DNA from: JAXGVG01 sp040773965 | Lineage (GTDB): Bacteria; Pseudomonadota; Alphaproteobacteria; UBA9219 | Assembly: GCA_040773965.1 (NCBI GenBank) | Contig: JAXGVG010000116.1 | Coordinates: 1 to 5,759, forward strand | Direction of reading: 5' to 3' | DNA length: 5,759 nucleotides | Shown: positions 1 through 5,759 of the stretch, one piece after another | How the letters are laid out: the number at the start of each line of letters is the position of its first letter | How positions within the stretch are numbered: position 1 is the first letter of the stretch | Notes under the pieces: model-generated | Seen by the model: the letters and a program-made list of their open reading frames with translations, nothing else | Told to the model about the DNA's origin: nothing | Databases searched by the model: none | Position numbers and translations under genes: made by a program

Positions 1-45
1 AAAGACAACTTTTTCCCTCAAATCCCCCGAATACGGTTTCGCCAT
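1..45 (-). CDS. IS630-family transposase, N-terminal fragment cut by the window edge
   Basis: Only the first 15 codons lie in the window and read MAKPYSGDLREKVVF. This matches the characteristic opening of IS630-family (Tc1/mariner-like) transposases, which typically begin M-x-K-P-Y-S-x-D-L-R-x-x-V-V ahead of a helix-turn-helix that binds the terminal repeats. The start is well supported: on the minus strand a perfect AAGGAGG (61-55) lies 9 nt before the ATG at 45. The DDE catalytic residues and the stop lie outside, so I cannot say whether the gene is intact or split into two frames, as many IS630 genes are. It is co-directional with holA and starts 164 nt beyond the holA stop. The assignment rests on a short but distinctive peptide plus the ribosome binding site. 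Confidence 0.8.
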   Translation of the reverse strand, partial: MAKPYSGDLREKVVF

Positions 46-136
46 CCTTGCTGGCCTCCTTCCCAGCCCTCATGGTGAATCACATTTCAACTGATTTGGG
101 AATCCTAAATCGGGCCAGCCTAATCGGAAAAGGCTC
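1..136 (-). mobile_element. Left end of an IS630-family insertion sequence (boundary tentative)
   Basis: The transposase start at 45 implies that an IS terminus lies between it and holA. IS630 elements insert at TA and duplicate it. I favour the TA at 137-138 as the junction, which would make the minus-strand terminus begin GAGCCTTTTCCGATTAGG (136-119). Other TA sites (for example 106-107 and 169-170) remain possible, because the other terminal repeat is outside the window. Two short dyads fall inside the proposed end. One is a 19-nt near-palindrome at 93-111. The other is an AGCCT/AGGCT stem at 117-121 and 131-135. Both would suit a transposase-binding end, but that is inference. The element's presence is well supported; its exact edge is not. 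Confidence 0.5.
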
Positions 137-191
137 TAGCGGCTTGCTGAAAGGAGTTTTTGAAACAGTACATCGAAGCTTTTTAACGCCT

Positions 192-209
192 AAATTTCAT
201 TTGAAATTT
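192..209. terminator. AT-rich perfect palindrome at the 3' end of holA, possible transcript-end hairpin
   Basis: AAATTTCA (192-199) and TGAAATTT (202-209) are perfect inverted repeats around a 2-nt centre, touching the holA stop codon (211-209). Read on the plus strand the arm is followed by a T-rich stretch (207-216). Read in the direction of holA it is followed by AGGCGTTAAAAAG, which lacks the U-run of an intrinsic terminator. It may protect or end the holA transcript, but the stem is made of A-T pairs apart from one G-C pair and is weak. No plus-strand gene upstream would need it. Confidence 0.25.
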
Positions 210-1237
210 TATCTTTCGCGTTCAACCTGAGCGGCGCGCAAGAGAAGCTGGGCGCACAACGCCGCATCCGGTGTGCCGGTCCGCTTCACGGCGGCTTCGG
301 CGCGGACGAGCTCTTGCAGGAAATTTTCAATTTGCGCGGAAGACCATCGCTGGATTTGCCGCGTCATCGTGTCCTTGTATTTCCAGAAGACTTTCGGCTG
401 AAGTTTGTCGATGGCCGTGCTTGCGCTTGCGCCCGCGTCCATGTACGACCGGGCGAGGTGGAGGCGCATGAAGTGCCGTTGCGCCGCCCGCAAAACCGCC
501 ACCGGCGACGTCTGTTCGGCGAAAAGATGATCGAGCAAGACCGTCGCGCGCTTCGCGTCCCCGCCCGCCGCCGCGTTGACAAGATCGTCCATTTCGGCGG
601 CTCCGGCATCGTGAATCGCTTCGCACACGTCGCCGATAGAGACTTCCTTTTTGCCGCGCGCGAAAAGCGCCAGCTTTTCCAGTTCACTGCGCATGGCAAG
701 CCGGTCGGGCGGCAGGGATTCGGCCAGCAAAGCCAGAACGTCGCGCGGCGCTTTCAGTCCCTCCTTCTGGAGAATATCCGCGATCGATCGCATGCGCTGC
801 GCGCCGTCTTCGACGTAACACGGAATGGCGCAGGCAAGGGGGTTCTCGCTGTCGCACAGCGCGCGCAGCTTGGAGCGCTTTTCCAGATCGCCCGTTTCGA
901 TGAGCAAGATCGTGTCGTTCGCGGGCATGTCCGCCAGCAATTTGCCAAGCGGTATGGCGACGGCATCCTTGACGTGACGGAGACGCACCAAACGTTGTCC
1001 GCCGCCCAGAGCCATGGCGGCCATTTCATCCGCCAATCGAGCAGGATCGTCCGTCACCGCGTCGCCCGTCAGCAGGGCAAGGCGGAACGGATCGTCCTTG
1101 TCCCGCACAATTTTTATGGCCATTTGATCCGCGCGTTCGCGCACAAGGCCCGCGTCCGGGCCATAGAAGAGCATTACGCGCACGGCCGGGTTCGGCGACT
1201 GGAGAAAGGAGACGATTTGGGAGGAGGTCAGTTTCAT
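209..1237 (-). CDS. holA: DNA polymerase III subunit delta
   Basis: Delta is the clamp-loader subunit that opens the beta sliding clamp; it acts in the cytoplasm at the replication fork. The 342-aa product has the usual family length. Visible landmarks are the degenerate nucleotide-binding loop FYGPDAGL (24-31), GGGQRLVRLR (78-87), LLIETGDLEKRSKLR (111-125), the strongly typical LPPDRLAMRSELEKLALF (175-192) and, in the C-terminal collar domain, RAAQRHFMRLHLAR (250-263) and QPKVFWKYK (280-288). The frame stays open for 78 more codons upstream. I chose the ATG at 1237 because MKLTSSQIVSFL fits the family N-terminus and the longer version would overlap the divergent gene at 1337. A GAGG (1253-1250) lies 12 nt before the ATG, a somewhat long spacing. 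Usually this gene directly follows lptE; here 568 nt separate them, so it probably needs its own promoter. Confidence 0.96.
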   Translation of the reverse strand: MKLTSSQIVSFLQSPNPAVRVMLFYGPDAGLVRERADQMAIKIVRDKDDPFRLALLTGDAVTDDPARLADEMAAMALGGGQRLVRLRHVKDAVAIPLGKLLADMPANDTILLIETGDLEKRSKLRALCDSENPLACAIPCYVEDGAQRMRSIADILQKEGLKAPRDVLALLAESLPPDRLAMRSELEKLALFARGKKEVSIGDVCEAIHDAGAAEMDDLVNAAAGGDAKRATVLLDHLFAEQTSPVAVLRAAQRHFMRLHLARSYMDAGASASTAIDKLQPKVFWKYKDTMTRQIQRWSSAQIENFLQELVRAEAAVKRTGTPDAALCAQLLLRAAQVERER

Positions 1238-1336
1238 GGGATACGCATACCTCAATTTACCGTTTTCTTGAAACGGGTTCTTTGTTAGCTTGGGGGACGG
1301 GATTTTAACCAAAACGCATGTTGAGGAGATATAACG
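1238..1336. promoter_or_regulatory. Divergent intergenic region between holA and the orphan gene
   Basis: These 99 nt separate two divergent starts, so they should hold promoters for both genes. On the plus strand TTGTTA followed by ATTTTAAC is a possible but imperfectly spaced promoter, and no convincing -35/-10 pair is visible on the minus strand. A small hairpin, CCGTTT (1260-1265) with AAACGG (1271-1276), would fall in the holA leader about 22 nt before its ATG. GAGGAG at 1323-1328 is the strong ribosome binding site of the orphan gene, 8 nt before its ATG. Assigning a promoter function here follows from gene orientation, not from recognised motifs. Confidence 0.35.
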
Positions 1337-1831
1337 ATGGCAAAGATCGTCATTCTGGGCATTGACGACGAACATCTGATCCAACAGCTTCGGGAAAGGG
1401 GGCACGAAGCGCGTGTTTTTAAAACCGAAAAAAGCGTCGAGGATACTCTTTATTCGCCGCAAGAACGGCATGTGTTAACTGACGCGGATATTGTTTTCAC
1501 GGCCTTATGCATGGACGATACGCTGATGGAAAGCGTCGGCAGCCATATTGGCAGGCTTCGTTGTTTTAACATTGGAGAGGATCGGCCCTTTGCCGGCAAG
1601 CCTTTTGTTGTTCTGGCTCGTTTTGATCAGGCAAAACCGCTTCCCTACGATAACAGCGGTTTAACGACAACGATTCGGGTTCCTGAAGGCGAACAGGCTT
1701 TTGCCGATGCGATTATCGCGTATGTTCGGGATAAATATCCAAGAAGCCGCAAAAGATCGTTCAGAGCAGCCGGAGCGAAAGGAACCGGCCATGGATTCCT
1801 GACAGCTATCCGCCCACCCTTCGGCGGCTGA
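1337..1831 (+). CDS. Orphan protein of unknown function, alpha/beta (Rossmann-like) N-terminus
   Basis: I do not recognise this 164-aa protein. It is soluble-looking, with no signal peptide or membrane segment. The N-terminus MAKIVILGIDDEHLIQQL is a beta-strand followed by a helix, then RGHEARVF as a second strand. TDADIVFTALCMDDTLMES (48-66) looks like a third strand and helix. This order recalls the NAD-binding half of beta-hydroxyacid dehydrogenases or a response-regulator receiver. However, the GxGxxG loop is absent, and the receiver phospho-aspartate position is not aspartate, so neither enzyme nor signalling function can be claimed. The tail after residue 134 is basic and low in structure. 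GAGGAG sits 8 nt before the ATG, strong evidence that it is translated. GC is about 50 percent, lower than holA by eye. It lies antisense to the surrounding genes, splits lptE from holA, and its last 26 nt overlap the lptE 3' end. Confidence 0.78.
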   Translation: MAKIVILGIDDEHLIQQLRERGHEARVFKTEKSVEDTLYSPQERHVLTDADIVFTALCMDDTLMESVGSHIGRLRCFNIGEDRPFAGKPFVVLARFDQAKPLPYDNSGLTTTIRVPEGEQAFADAIIAYVRDKYPRSRKRSFRAAGAKGTGHGFLTAIRPPFGG

Positions 1832-2339
1832 AGGCGACGGGCGAGGTTGTCTGCGGTTTTTCTGCGAAATAAACGCTGAGGCGGTTGACGATCTGTTCGC
1901 TCACTTCGTTCAGCGCGCGATTCTGCGCGTTTTCTTGCGCCGCCAGCGTGCCGTATTGCGCCCGAAGCTTGCTGAAGCTCACGACGCTGTGCGCCTTGCC
2001 TTTTAACAGCGCTTTGCCTTCGTTGTCCTTCAGCACATAGTCGGCCCAGAGATTCAGCACGCGCCGTGAAGCCGTCGCGTCCTTCTGGATGCCGAGGTCG
2101 TATTCGTTGCGGCGGAGCGTTACCTCGAGCGTTGACGCCGGCTGTTTCGGGCGGCCGTCAAAATACATGCGGTCAATCAGGTGATTGCGCAGGATCTGTC
2201 CCTGCCGGTTGGGGATGTTCGCGATGCTGACGTTGTTAAGCTCTGTGGCCACCGGCGTGTTGCCGTCATGCGAGCCGTAGACGGGCGAAAAGCCGCACCC
2301 GGAAAGCAGGAGGAAGAAAACGGGAACCAGAATTTTCAT
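1806..2339 (-). CDS. lptE: LPS-assembly lipoprotein LptE
   Basis: LptE plugs the LptD barrel in the outer membrane and helps deliver lipopolysaccharide to the cell surface. The 177-aa product starts with a very short lipoprotein signal: a hydrophobic stretch to residue 12, then the lipobox LSGC with the lipidated cysteine at 15, followed by GFSPVYG, which is typical of alphaproteobacterial LptE. Further family-like blocks are NRQGQILRNHLIDRM (44-58), RRVLNLWADYVL (92-103) and the C-terminal helix ALNEVSEQIVNRLSVYF (142-158). The frame has an upstream start 11 codons earlier inside leuS, but the ATG at 2339 gives the right signal peptide and is preceded by GGAAGG with 5 nt spacing. Only 13 nt separate it from the leuS stop, so co-transcription with leuS is likely. 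Its stop lies inside the 3' end of the plus-strand orphan gene. Confidence 0.93.
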   Translation of the reverse strand: MKILVPVFFLLLSGCGFSPVYGSHDGNTPVATELNNVSIANIPNRQGQILRNHLIDRMYFDGRPKQPASTLEVTLRRNEYDLGIQKDATASRRVLNLWADYVLKDNEGKALLKGKAHSVVSFSKLRAQYGTLAAQENAQNRALNEVSEQIVNRLSVYFAEKPQTTSPVAFSRRRVGG

Positions 2340-2352
2340 CTCAACCTTCCGG

Positions 2353-5202
2353 CTAGACGACGATGTTGACAATCTTGTTCGGCACCACGATGACTTTTTT
2401 CGGAGTCTTTCCGTCCAGAGCGCGTTTCACGTTTGCATCGGCCAGCGCGAGCTTTTCGGCTTCTTCCTTTGCCGCGTTGCGGGGCAGCGTGATCGTTGCG
2501 CGTAACCTTCCGTTCACCTGAACCGCGACGGTGGCCGTCGTGTCGACGAGAAGCGCCGGATCCGCTTTGGGCCAGGGCGTATCGCTGAGCGGCGTTTTGT
2601 GGCCCAGCATTTCCCACAGTTCTTCCGACACGTGCGGCAGCATCGGGTTAAGAAGACGCGCAGATACTTCTATTCCAAAACGCAGCGCGAAAAGATCGAC
2701 ATCATGCAAATAGTGAAACTCTCCAAGGTCATTGGTCAATTCACGGATTTTTGCCACAGCACCGTTGAAGTGAAACCGGTCTAGCCCTTTTGTTACGTCA
2801 TCAATCGCGCGATGTGCAGAACGGCATAACTTCTGAGCCTTGTCGCTAAGCCTTGACCAAATTTCTGAGTCATGGAAAAAGGGAAGAGTTTCTTCATAAT
2901 CAGTTTTTTTAAAAAGCTTCAAAGTTAAATCAGAAGGTGATATAAATATGTTATTATCTAACACTGCTTTTGCATTCTGTTCGTCAACATTAGACCCAAA
3001 CACGAATTCATCGGTGTCTGAAAAACAAAAATTTATTGTTCCTTCCCCATTGGGGCCGCCCTTGAAAGAATTTTCCAAAGACTTTTTGGCGATAGTGTAA
3101 TCTTTTGTTCCTGGCCACAAAATTATCTTGTAAACTCTGTCCCTGCCGAGATCCTTGTACAGCCAATAGCCACTTGTGTATTCGTACGTCAATCGCCAAA
3201 GCCGGTTGATGTAACGCCACGCGCCGTCGACGCCGGCGTCCGTCCATTCAAGATCGCGGTCCGGCGGGCTGTCGGACAGCATGAACAGCCGCGCGGTGTC
3301 CGCGCCGTAGCTGTCGATAATCCTGCCGGGATCGACGACGTTCTTCTTCGATTTGCTCATCACCTCGGAACGGCCGATGGCGATGGGACGCCCCGTTTCC
3401 GCGTGCGTGGCGCTTCCGTCCGGATTTTTCTTCACTTCTTCGGGATATAGCCACTTGCCGTCTTCGTCCTTGTAGGACTCGTGGCAAATCATGCCTTGCG
3501 TGAAAAGGCCGGTGAAAGGTTCGTCGATTTTCAGATGGCCGGTTTGCTTCATGGCGCGGGTAAAAAAGCGCGCATAGAGCAAGTGCAAAATGGCGTGTTC
3601 CACGCCGCCGACGTACTGATCGGCGGGGAGCCAGTAAGATGCCTCACGGTCCTCGACCGGCATATCCGGGTTCGTCGCCGAGCAATAACGCGCGAAATAC
3701 CAGCTCGAATCCACGAACGTATCGCACGTATCCGTTTCGCGCCGCGCGGGCTTGCCGCATCGCGGGCAGGTCACGTTTTTCCACGTGGGATGACGGTCGA
3801 GCGGGTTGCCCGGTTCATCGAACGTCACGTCGTCCGGCAACTTGACGGGCAAGTCCCCGGCGGGCACGGGCACCACGCCGCAGGTGTCGCAATGAATGAC
3901 CGGGATAGGACAGCCCCAGTAACGCTGGCGGCTGATGCCCCAGTCGCGAAGGCGGTATTGAACCGTGCCGGTTCCGGCTTTCAGCGTTTCGATTTTTCTG
4001 ATGGCCGCCGCGATGGCGTCGTCGACGCCAAGGCCGTTCAAAAAATCGGAATTGTAAAGCGTGCCGGGCCCGACATAGGCTTCGGTTCCAATCTCGAACG
4101 TTTTAGCGTCGGTATCCGGGGGAAGCACGACGGGCTTCACGGGCAAATCGTATTTGCGCGCGAAATCAAGGTCGCGCTGATCGTGCGCCGGGCATCCGAA
4201 AATCGCTCCCGTGCCGTATTCCATCAACACGAAATTGGCGACGAAAACAGGAAGCTTCCATGTTTTATCGAAAGGATGCTGGACAAAAAGACCGGTGTTA
4301 TATCCCTTTTTCTCGGCAGCTTCGATGGCCGCTTCGCTCGTGCCCATGCGATTGCATTCGGCGATGAAGGCGGCGAGCTTTTTGTCCTTTTCAACCAAGG
4401 AAAACGCCAACGGATGGTTGGCCGATATGGCGACGAACGATGCGCCAAACAACGTATCCGGGCGAGTTGTGAAAACGTCGATACCGTCCGGACGTCCCTC
4501 AAGCGCGAAAGTAATGTGGGCGCCGTGCGATTTGCCGATCCAGTTTTCCTGCATAAGCCGGACTTTTTCCGGCCACCGGTCGAGCGTCTTGAGCGCGCCA
4601 AGCAATTCTTCCGTAAACGCCGTGATTTTGAAGAACCACTGCGACAGCTGGCGTTTTTCCACCAGCGCGCCCGAACGCCAGCCGCGTCCGTCGATCACCT
4701 GTTCGTTCGCGAGCACGGTGCCGTCGACCGGATCCCAGTTGACCCACGACTCTTTACGATAAACGAGCCCGGCTTTCAGAAAATCGAGAAACAATTTTTG
4801 CTGGTGCTTGTAATACGCGACGTCGCATGTGGCGAGTTCGCGGCTCCAGTCGATGCTAAGCCCCATGCGCTTCAGTTCGCCGCGCATCGTGTCGATGTTG
4901 TCGTGGGTCCATTTTGCCGGATGAATCTTGCGATCGCGCGCGGCGTTTTCGGCAGGCAGCCCGAAGGCGTCCCAGCCCATCGGATGCAACACGTTGAATC
5001 CCTGTGCTCGCTTGTAGCGCGCGACGACGTCGCCCAGCGTGTAATTGCGCACATGACCCATGTGAATGCGTCCCGAAGGATACGGGAACATGGATAAAAC
5101 GTAGTATTTCGGGCGGGCGGGATCGACGATGGCTTTAAAGCTTTGCCGCTCTTCCCAGATTTTTTGCCATTTGGCTTCGGTTTTTTGAACGTCGTAAGGC
5201 AT
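2353..5202 (-). CDS. leuS: Leucine--tRNA ligase with an extra in-frame segment
   Basis: This class I synthetase charges tRNA-Leu in the cytoplasm. Visible landmarks are the HIGH-type motif HMGH (47-50) and the CP1 editing domain with TTRPDTLFG (245-253) and CPAHDQRD (337-344). Also present are two CxxC pairs (438/441 and 479/482) for the zinc-binding module, DWGISRQRYWG (420-430) and VEHAILHLLYARFF (534-547). The KMSKS loop is written VMSKS (614-618), with valine in the first position. The C-terminal domain ends VNIVV as expected. At 949 aa it is about 80-90 residues longer than usual. The excess lies between RLTYEYTS (670-677) and LSDKAQKL (785-792), in the anticodon-binding domain, and is AT-rich. 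The frame stays open across it, so the gene is probably functional. MPYDVQKTEAKWQ is a standard start, although no clear Shine-Dalgarno precedes it. lptE follows after 13 nt. Confidence 0.97.
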   Translation of the reverse strand: MPYDVQKTEAKWQKIWEERQSFKAIVDPARPKYYVLSMFPYPSGRIHMGHVRNYTLGDVVARYKRAQGFNVLHPMGWDAFGLPAENAARDRKIHPAKWTHDNIDTMRGELKRMGLSIDWSRELATCDVAYYKHQQKLFLDFLKAGLVYRKESWVNWDPVDGTVLANEQVIDGRGWRSGALVEKRQLSQWFFKITAFTEELLGALKTLDRWPEKVRLMQENWIGKSHGAHITFALEGRPDGIDVFTTRPDTLFGASFVAISANHPLAFSLVEKDKKLAAFIAECNRMGTSEAAIEAAEKKGYNTGLFVQHPFDKTWKLPVFVANFVLMEYGTGAIFGCPAHDQRDLDFARKYDLPVKPVVLPPDTDAKTFEIGTEAYVGPGTLYNSDFLNGLGVDDAIAAAIRKIETLKAGTGTVQYRLRDWGISRQRYWGCPIPVIHCDTCGVVPVPAGDLPVKLPDDVTFDEPGNPLDRHPTWKNVTCPRCGKPARRETDTCDTFVDSSWYFARYCSATNPDMPVEDREASYWLPADQYVGGVEHAILHLLYARFFTRAMKQTGHLKIDEPFTGLFTQGMICHESYKDEDGKWLYPEEVKKNPDGSATHAETGRPIAIGRSEVMSKSKKNVVDPGRIIDSYGADTARLFMLSDSPPDRDLEWTDAGVDGAWRYINRLWRLTYEYTSGYWLYKDLGRDRVYKIILWPGTKDYTIAKKSLENSFKGGPNGEGTINFCFSDTDEFVFGSNVDEQNAKAVLDNNIFISPSDLTLKLFKKTDYEETLPFFHDSEIWSRLSDKAQKLCRSAHRAIDDVTKGLDRFHFNGAVAKIRELTNDLGEFHYLHDVDLFALRFGIEVSARLLNPMLPHVSEELWEMLGHKTPLSDTPWPKADPALLVDTTATVAVQVNGRLRATITLPRNAAKEEAEKLALADANVKRALDGKTPKKVIVVPNKIVNIVV
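2853..3180 (-). other. AT-rich in-frame insertion within leuS (residues about 675-784)
   Basis: Bacterial LeuRS normally passes from the helix WRxxxRLWRL to the LSDKAxxLRR helix through about 20 residues. Here about 105 residues intervene, for example GYWLYKDLGRDR (678-689), KGGPNGEGTINF (714-725) and DEFVFGSNVDEQNAK (731-745). By hand count GC is about 30 percent at 2881-3000 and 37-45 percent at 3001-3180, against 63-67 percent in the leuS sequence just upstream in the gene (3181-3300). The peptide alternates short aromatic-rich strands with polar turns. It does not show intein splice-junction residues or a LAGLIDADG motif. No stop interrupts it. Boundaries are approximate to within a few codons because they rest on remembered family alignment. 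Confidence 0.75.
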
Positions 5203-5300
5203 GATAACCGGCGCAATTCGAACAAGAGGTGGAAAACTCGCTTATAGCAAGATACACAACGGAAAACAGAGGTTTTCCTGTGAAAACAGGCGTTTTTTGC
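5203..5300 (-). promoter_or_regulatory. leuS upstream region with repeated GAAAAC/GTTTTC arms and a weak -10
   Basis: This 98-nt gap between the DUF3576 stop and the leuS start contains, read on the minus strand, alternating arms. These are AAAAAC (5297-5292), GTTTTC (5287-5282), GGAAAAC (5278-5272), GTTTTCC (5267-5261) and another GTTTTCC (5237-5231). Neighbouring arms are complementary and can form mutually exclusive hairpins with 4-nt loops. TATAAG (5246-5241) is a plausible -10, but the matching -35 (CTGTTT, 5269-5264) is poor. The stretch before the ATG has no evident Shine-Dalgarno. A regulatory role is inferred only from the symmetry and position. Confidence 0.35.
5277..5298 (+). terminator. 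Possible plus-strand intrinsic terminator (GAAA tetraloop hairpin plus T-run)
   Basis: On the plus strand CCTGT (5277-5281), a GAAA loop and ACAGG (5286-5290) form a short hairpin followed by CGTTTTTTG, which has the shape of an intrinsic terminator. The stem is only 5 bp. It would stop antisense transcription entering the DUF3576 gene, since no plus-strand gene is seen upstream. The same bases also belong to the alternating arms upstream of leuS, so the terminator reading is one of several. Confidence 0.2.
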
Positions 5301-5759
5301 TTATTTCACTTCTTTTTGGGCCAAACGCATTTGCCGCGCACGGGTGAGGATGGCTGCTTCCAGAGAGCTGCCGGTGGCCGGGGAGGCTTCGGCGTCCGTC
5401 CAGGCTCCGTCATTGCCGCGGGTTTGGCGGAACACCGTTACCCGAATGCCATCGGCTCGCAAATCCCGGTCCAGGATGAAAGCATTAAGCTTGATTCGTT
5501 CGTTGGGCGCATCCGGTGCCGAATACCAGTCCGTAGTTATTACGCCCCCGAAAGGATCGGCTGTTGCTATGGGCATAAAGGCGATCGTATCCAGGGTGGC
5601 GCGCCACAGGAAACCATTAACGCCGACGCCCAGACCATCGGCTGATTTTTTACTTTCACTCCCGCCTAAAAGCGAAAAACCGCCTTCATCGCTCAGCACG
5701 CTGCCGTGCTTGTAAATTTTGTCTTTTTCCTTGTTTTCGTAGTCTTTCTCGGCCTGAAT
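5301..5759 (-). CDS. DUF3576 domain-containing protein, 5' end outside the window
   Basis: The frame is open from the window edge to the TAA at 5303-5301, giving the last 152 residues. The first visible residues are IQAEKDYENKEKDKIYKHGS. The conserved core GVNGFLWRATLDTIAFMP, then ADPFGGVITTDWYSAPDAPNER, then LDRDLRADGIRVTVFRQ is the hallmark of the DUF3576 family, found in alphaproteobacteria and usually annotated as a hypothetical lipoprotein. The N-terminus, where a signal peptide and lipobox would lie, is outside the window. An apparent GTG start at 5699 is internal to the family and should not be taken as the true start. Its molecular function is unknown to me. It is followed 98 nt later by leuS on the same strand, an arrangement I recall as common in this group and compatible with an envelope-plus-housekeeping operon. 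Confidence 0.88.
   Translation of the reverse strand: MQAEKDYENKEKDKIYKHGSVLSDEGGFSLLGGSESKKSADGLGVGVNGFLWRATLDTIAFMPIATADPFGGVITTDWYSAPDAPNERIKLNAFILDRDLRADGIRVTVFRQTRGNDGAWTDAEASPATGSSLEAAILTRARQMRLAQKEVK

Noticed and set aside
46..208. tRNA gene next to the IS, as a possible attachment site
   Set aside because: No GGTTCGAATCC-like T arm or acceptor-stem pairing was found on either strand.
48..230. 60-aa plus-strand open frame starting with TTG
   Set aside because: It has no ribosome binding site and a rare start, and it runs across the IS630 end and into the antisense of the holA 3' end.
314..1288. 324-aa plus-strand open frame antisense to holA
   Set aside because: It is the antisense shadow of holA, rich in R, H and F with no family resemblance, and has no supporting ribosome binding site.
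1238..1471. 78-codon N-terminal extension of holA
   Set aside because: The frame is open, but the family N-terminus begins at MKLTSSQIV, and the extension would overlap the well-supported orphan gene start.
2853..3180. Intein within leuS
   Set aside because: The segment is shorter than usual inteins, and I see neither the Cys/Ser first residue with block A features nor a His-Asn end followed by Cys/Ser/Thr.
3481..5097. 538-aa plus-strand open frame antisense to leuS
   Set aside because: It mirrors leuS codon structure in a GC-rich gene, has an arginine-rich composition without recognisable motifs, and leuS on the other strand is unambiguous.
5203..5256. Leader peptide for leuS attenuation
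   Set aside because: The only short frame, from a GTG near 5256, is not leucine-rich and runs into leuS, so it does not look like a leader peptide.
5229..5715. Two plus-strand open frames antisense to the DUF3576 gene
   Set aside because: Both oppose a clear DUF3576 coding frame and show no family features.

Overview
The window comes from an alphaproteobacterium of moderately high GC (roughly mid-50s percent, my hand estimate). The evidence is the minus-strand gene order DUF3576 lipoprotein - leuS - lptE - holA, which I recall as a familiar chromosomal neighbourhood in Rhodospirillales and related alphaproteobacteria, often close to parAB. The order or genus cannot be fixed from this sequence.

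Layout, read from the right edge in the direction of transcription (minus strand). 5759-5301 is the 3' part of a DUF3576-family gene. 5300-5203 is a 98-nt gap rich in repeated GAAAAC/GTTTTC arms. 5202-2353 is leuS, leucyl-tRNA synthetase, unusually long at 949 aa because of an AT-rich, in-frame extra segment in the anticodon-binding domain. After 13 nt follows lptE (2339-1806), the LPS-assembly lipoprotein. After a 568-nt interruption follows holA (1237-209), the delta subunit of the DNA polymerase III clamp loader. The interruption holds a plus-strand orphan gene (1337-1831) of unknown function with a strong ribosome binding site. It overlaps lptE tail to tail and is divergent from holA. The left edge (45-1) carries the first 15 codons of an IS630-family transposase on the minus strand. 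The IS end lies somewhere in 46-208, just downstream of holA.

The recognisable genes are housekeeping: charging of tRNA-Leu, transport of LPS to the outer membrane, and loading of the replication clamp. They share a neighbourhood rather than one pathway. The accessory content is threefold: the insertion inside leuS, the orphan gene that splits lptE from holA, and the IS630 element. I see no CRISPR array, tRNA, rRNA, defence system or biosynthetic cluster. The strongest candidate for something undescribed is the leuS insertion, followed by the orphan gene.
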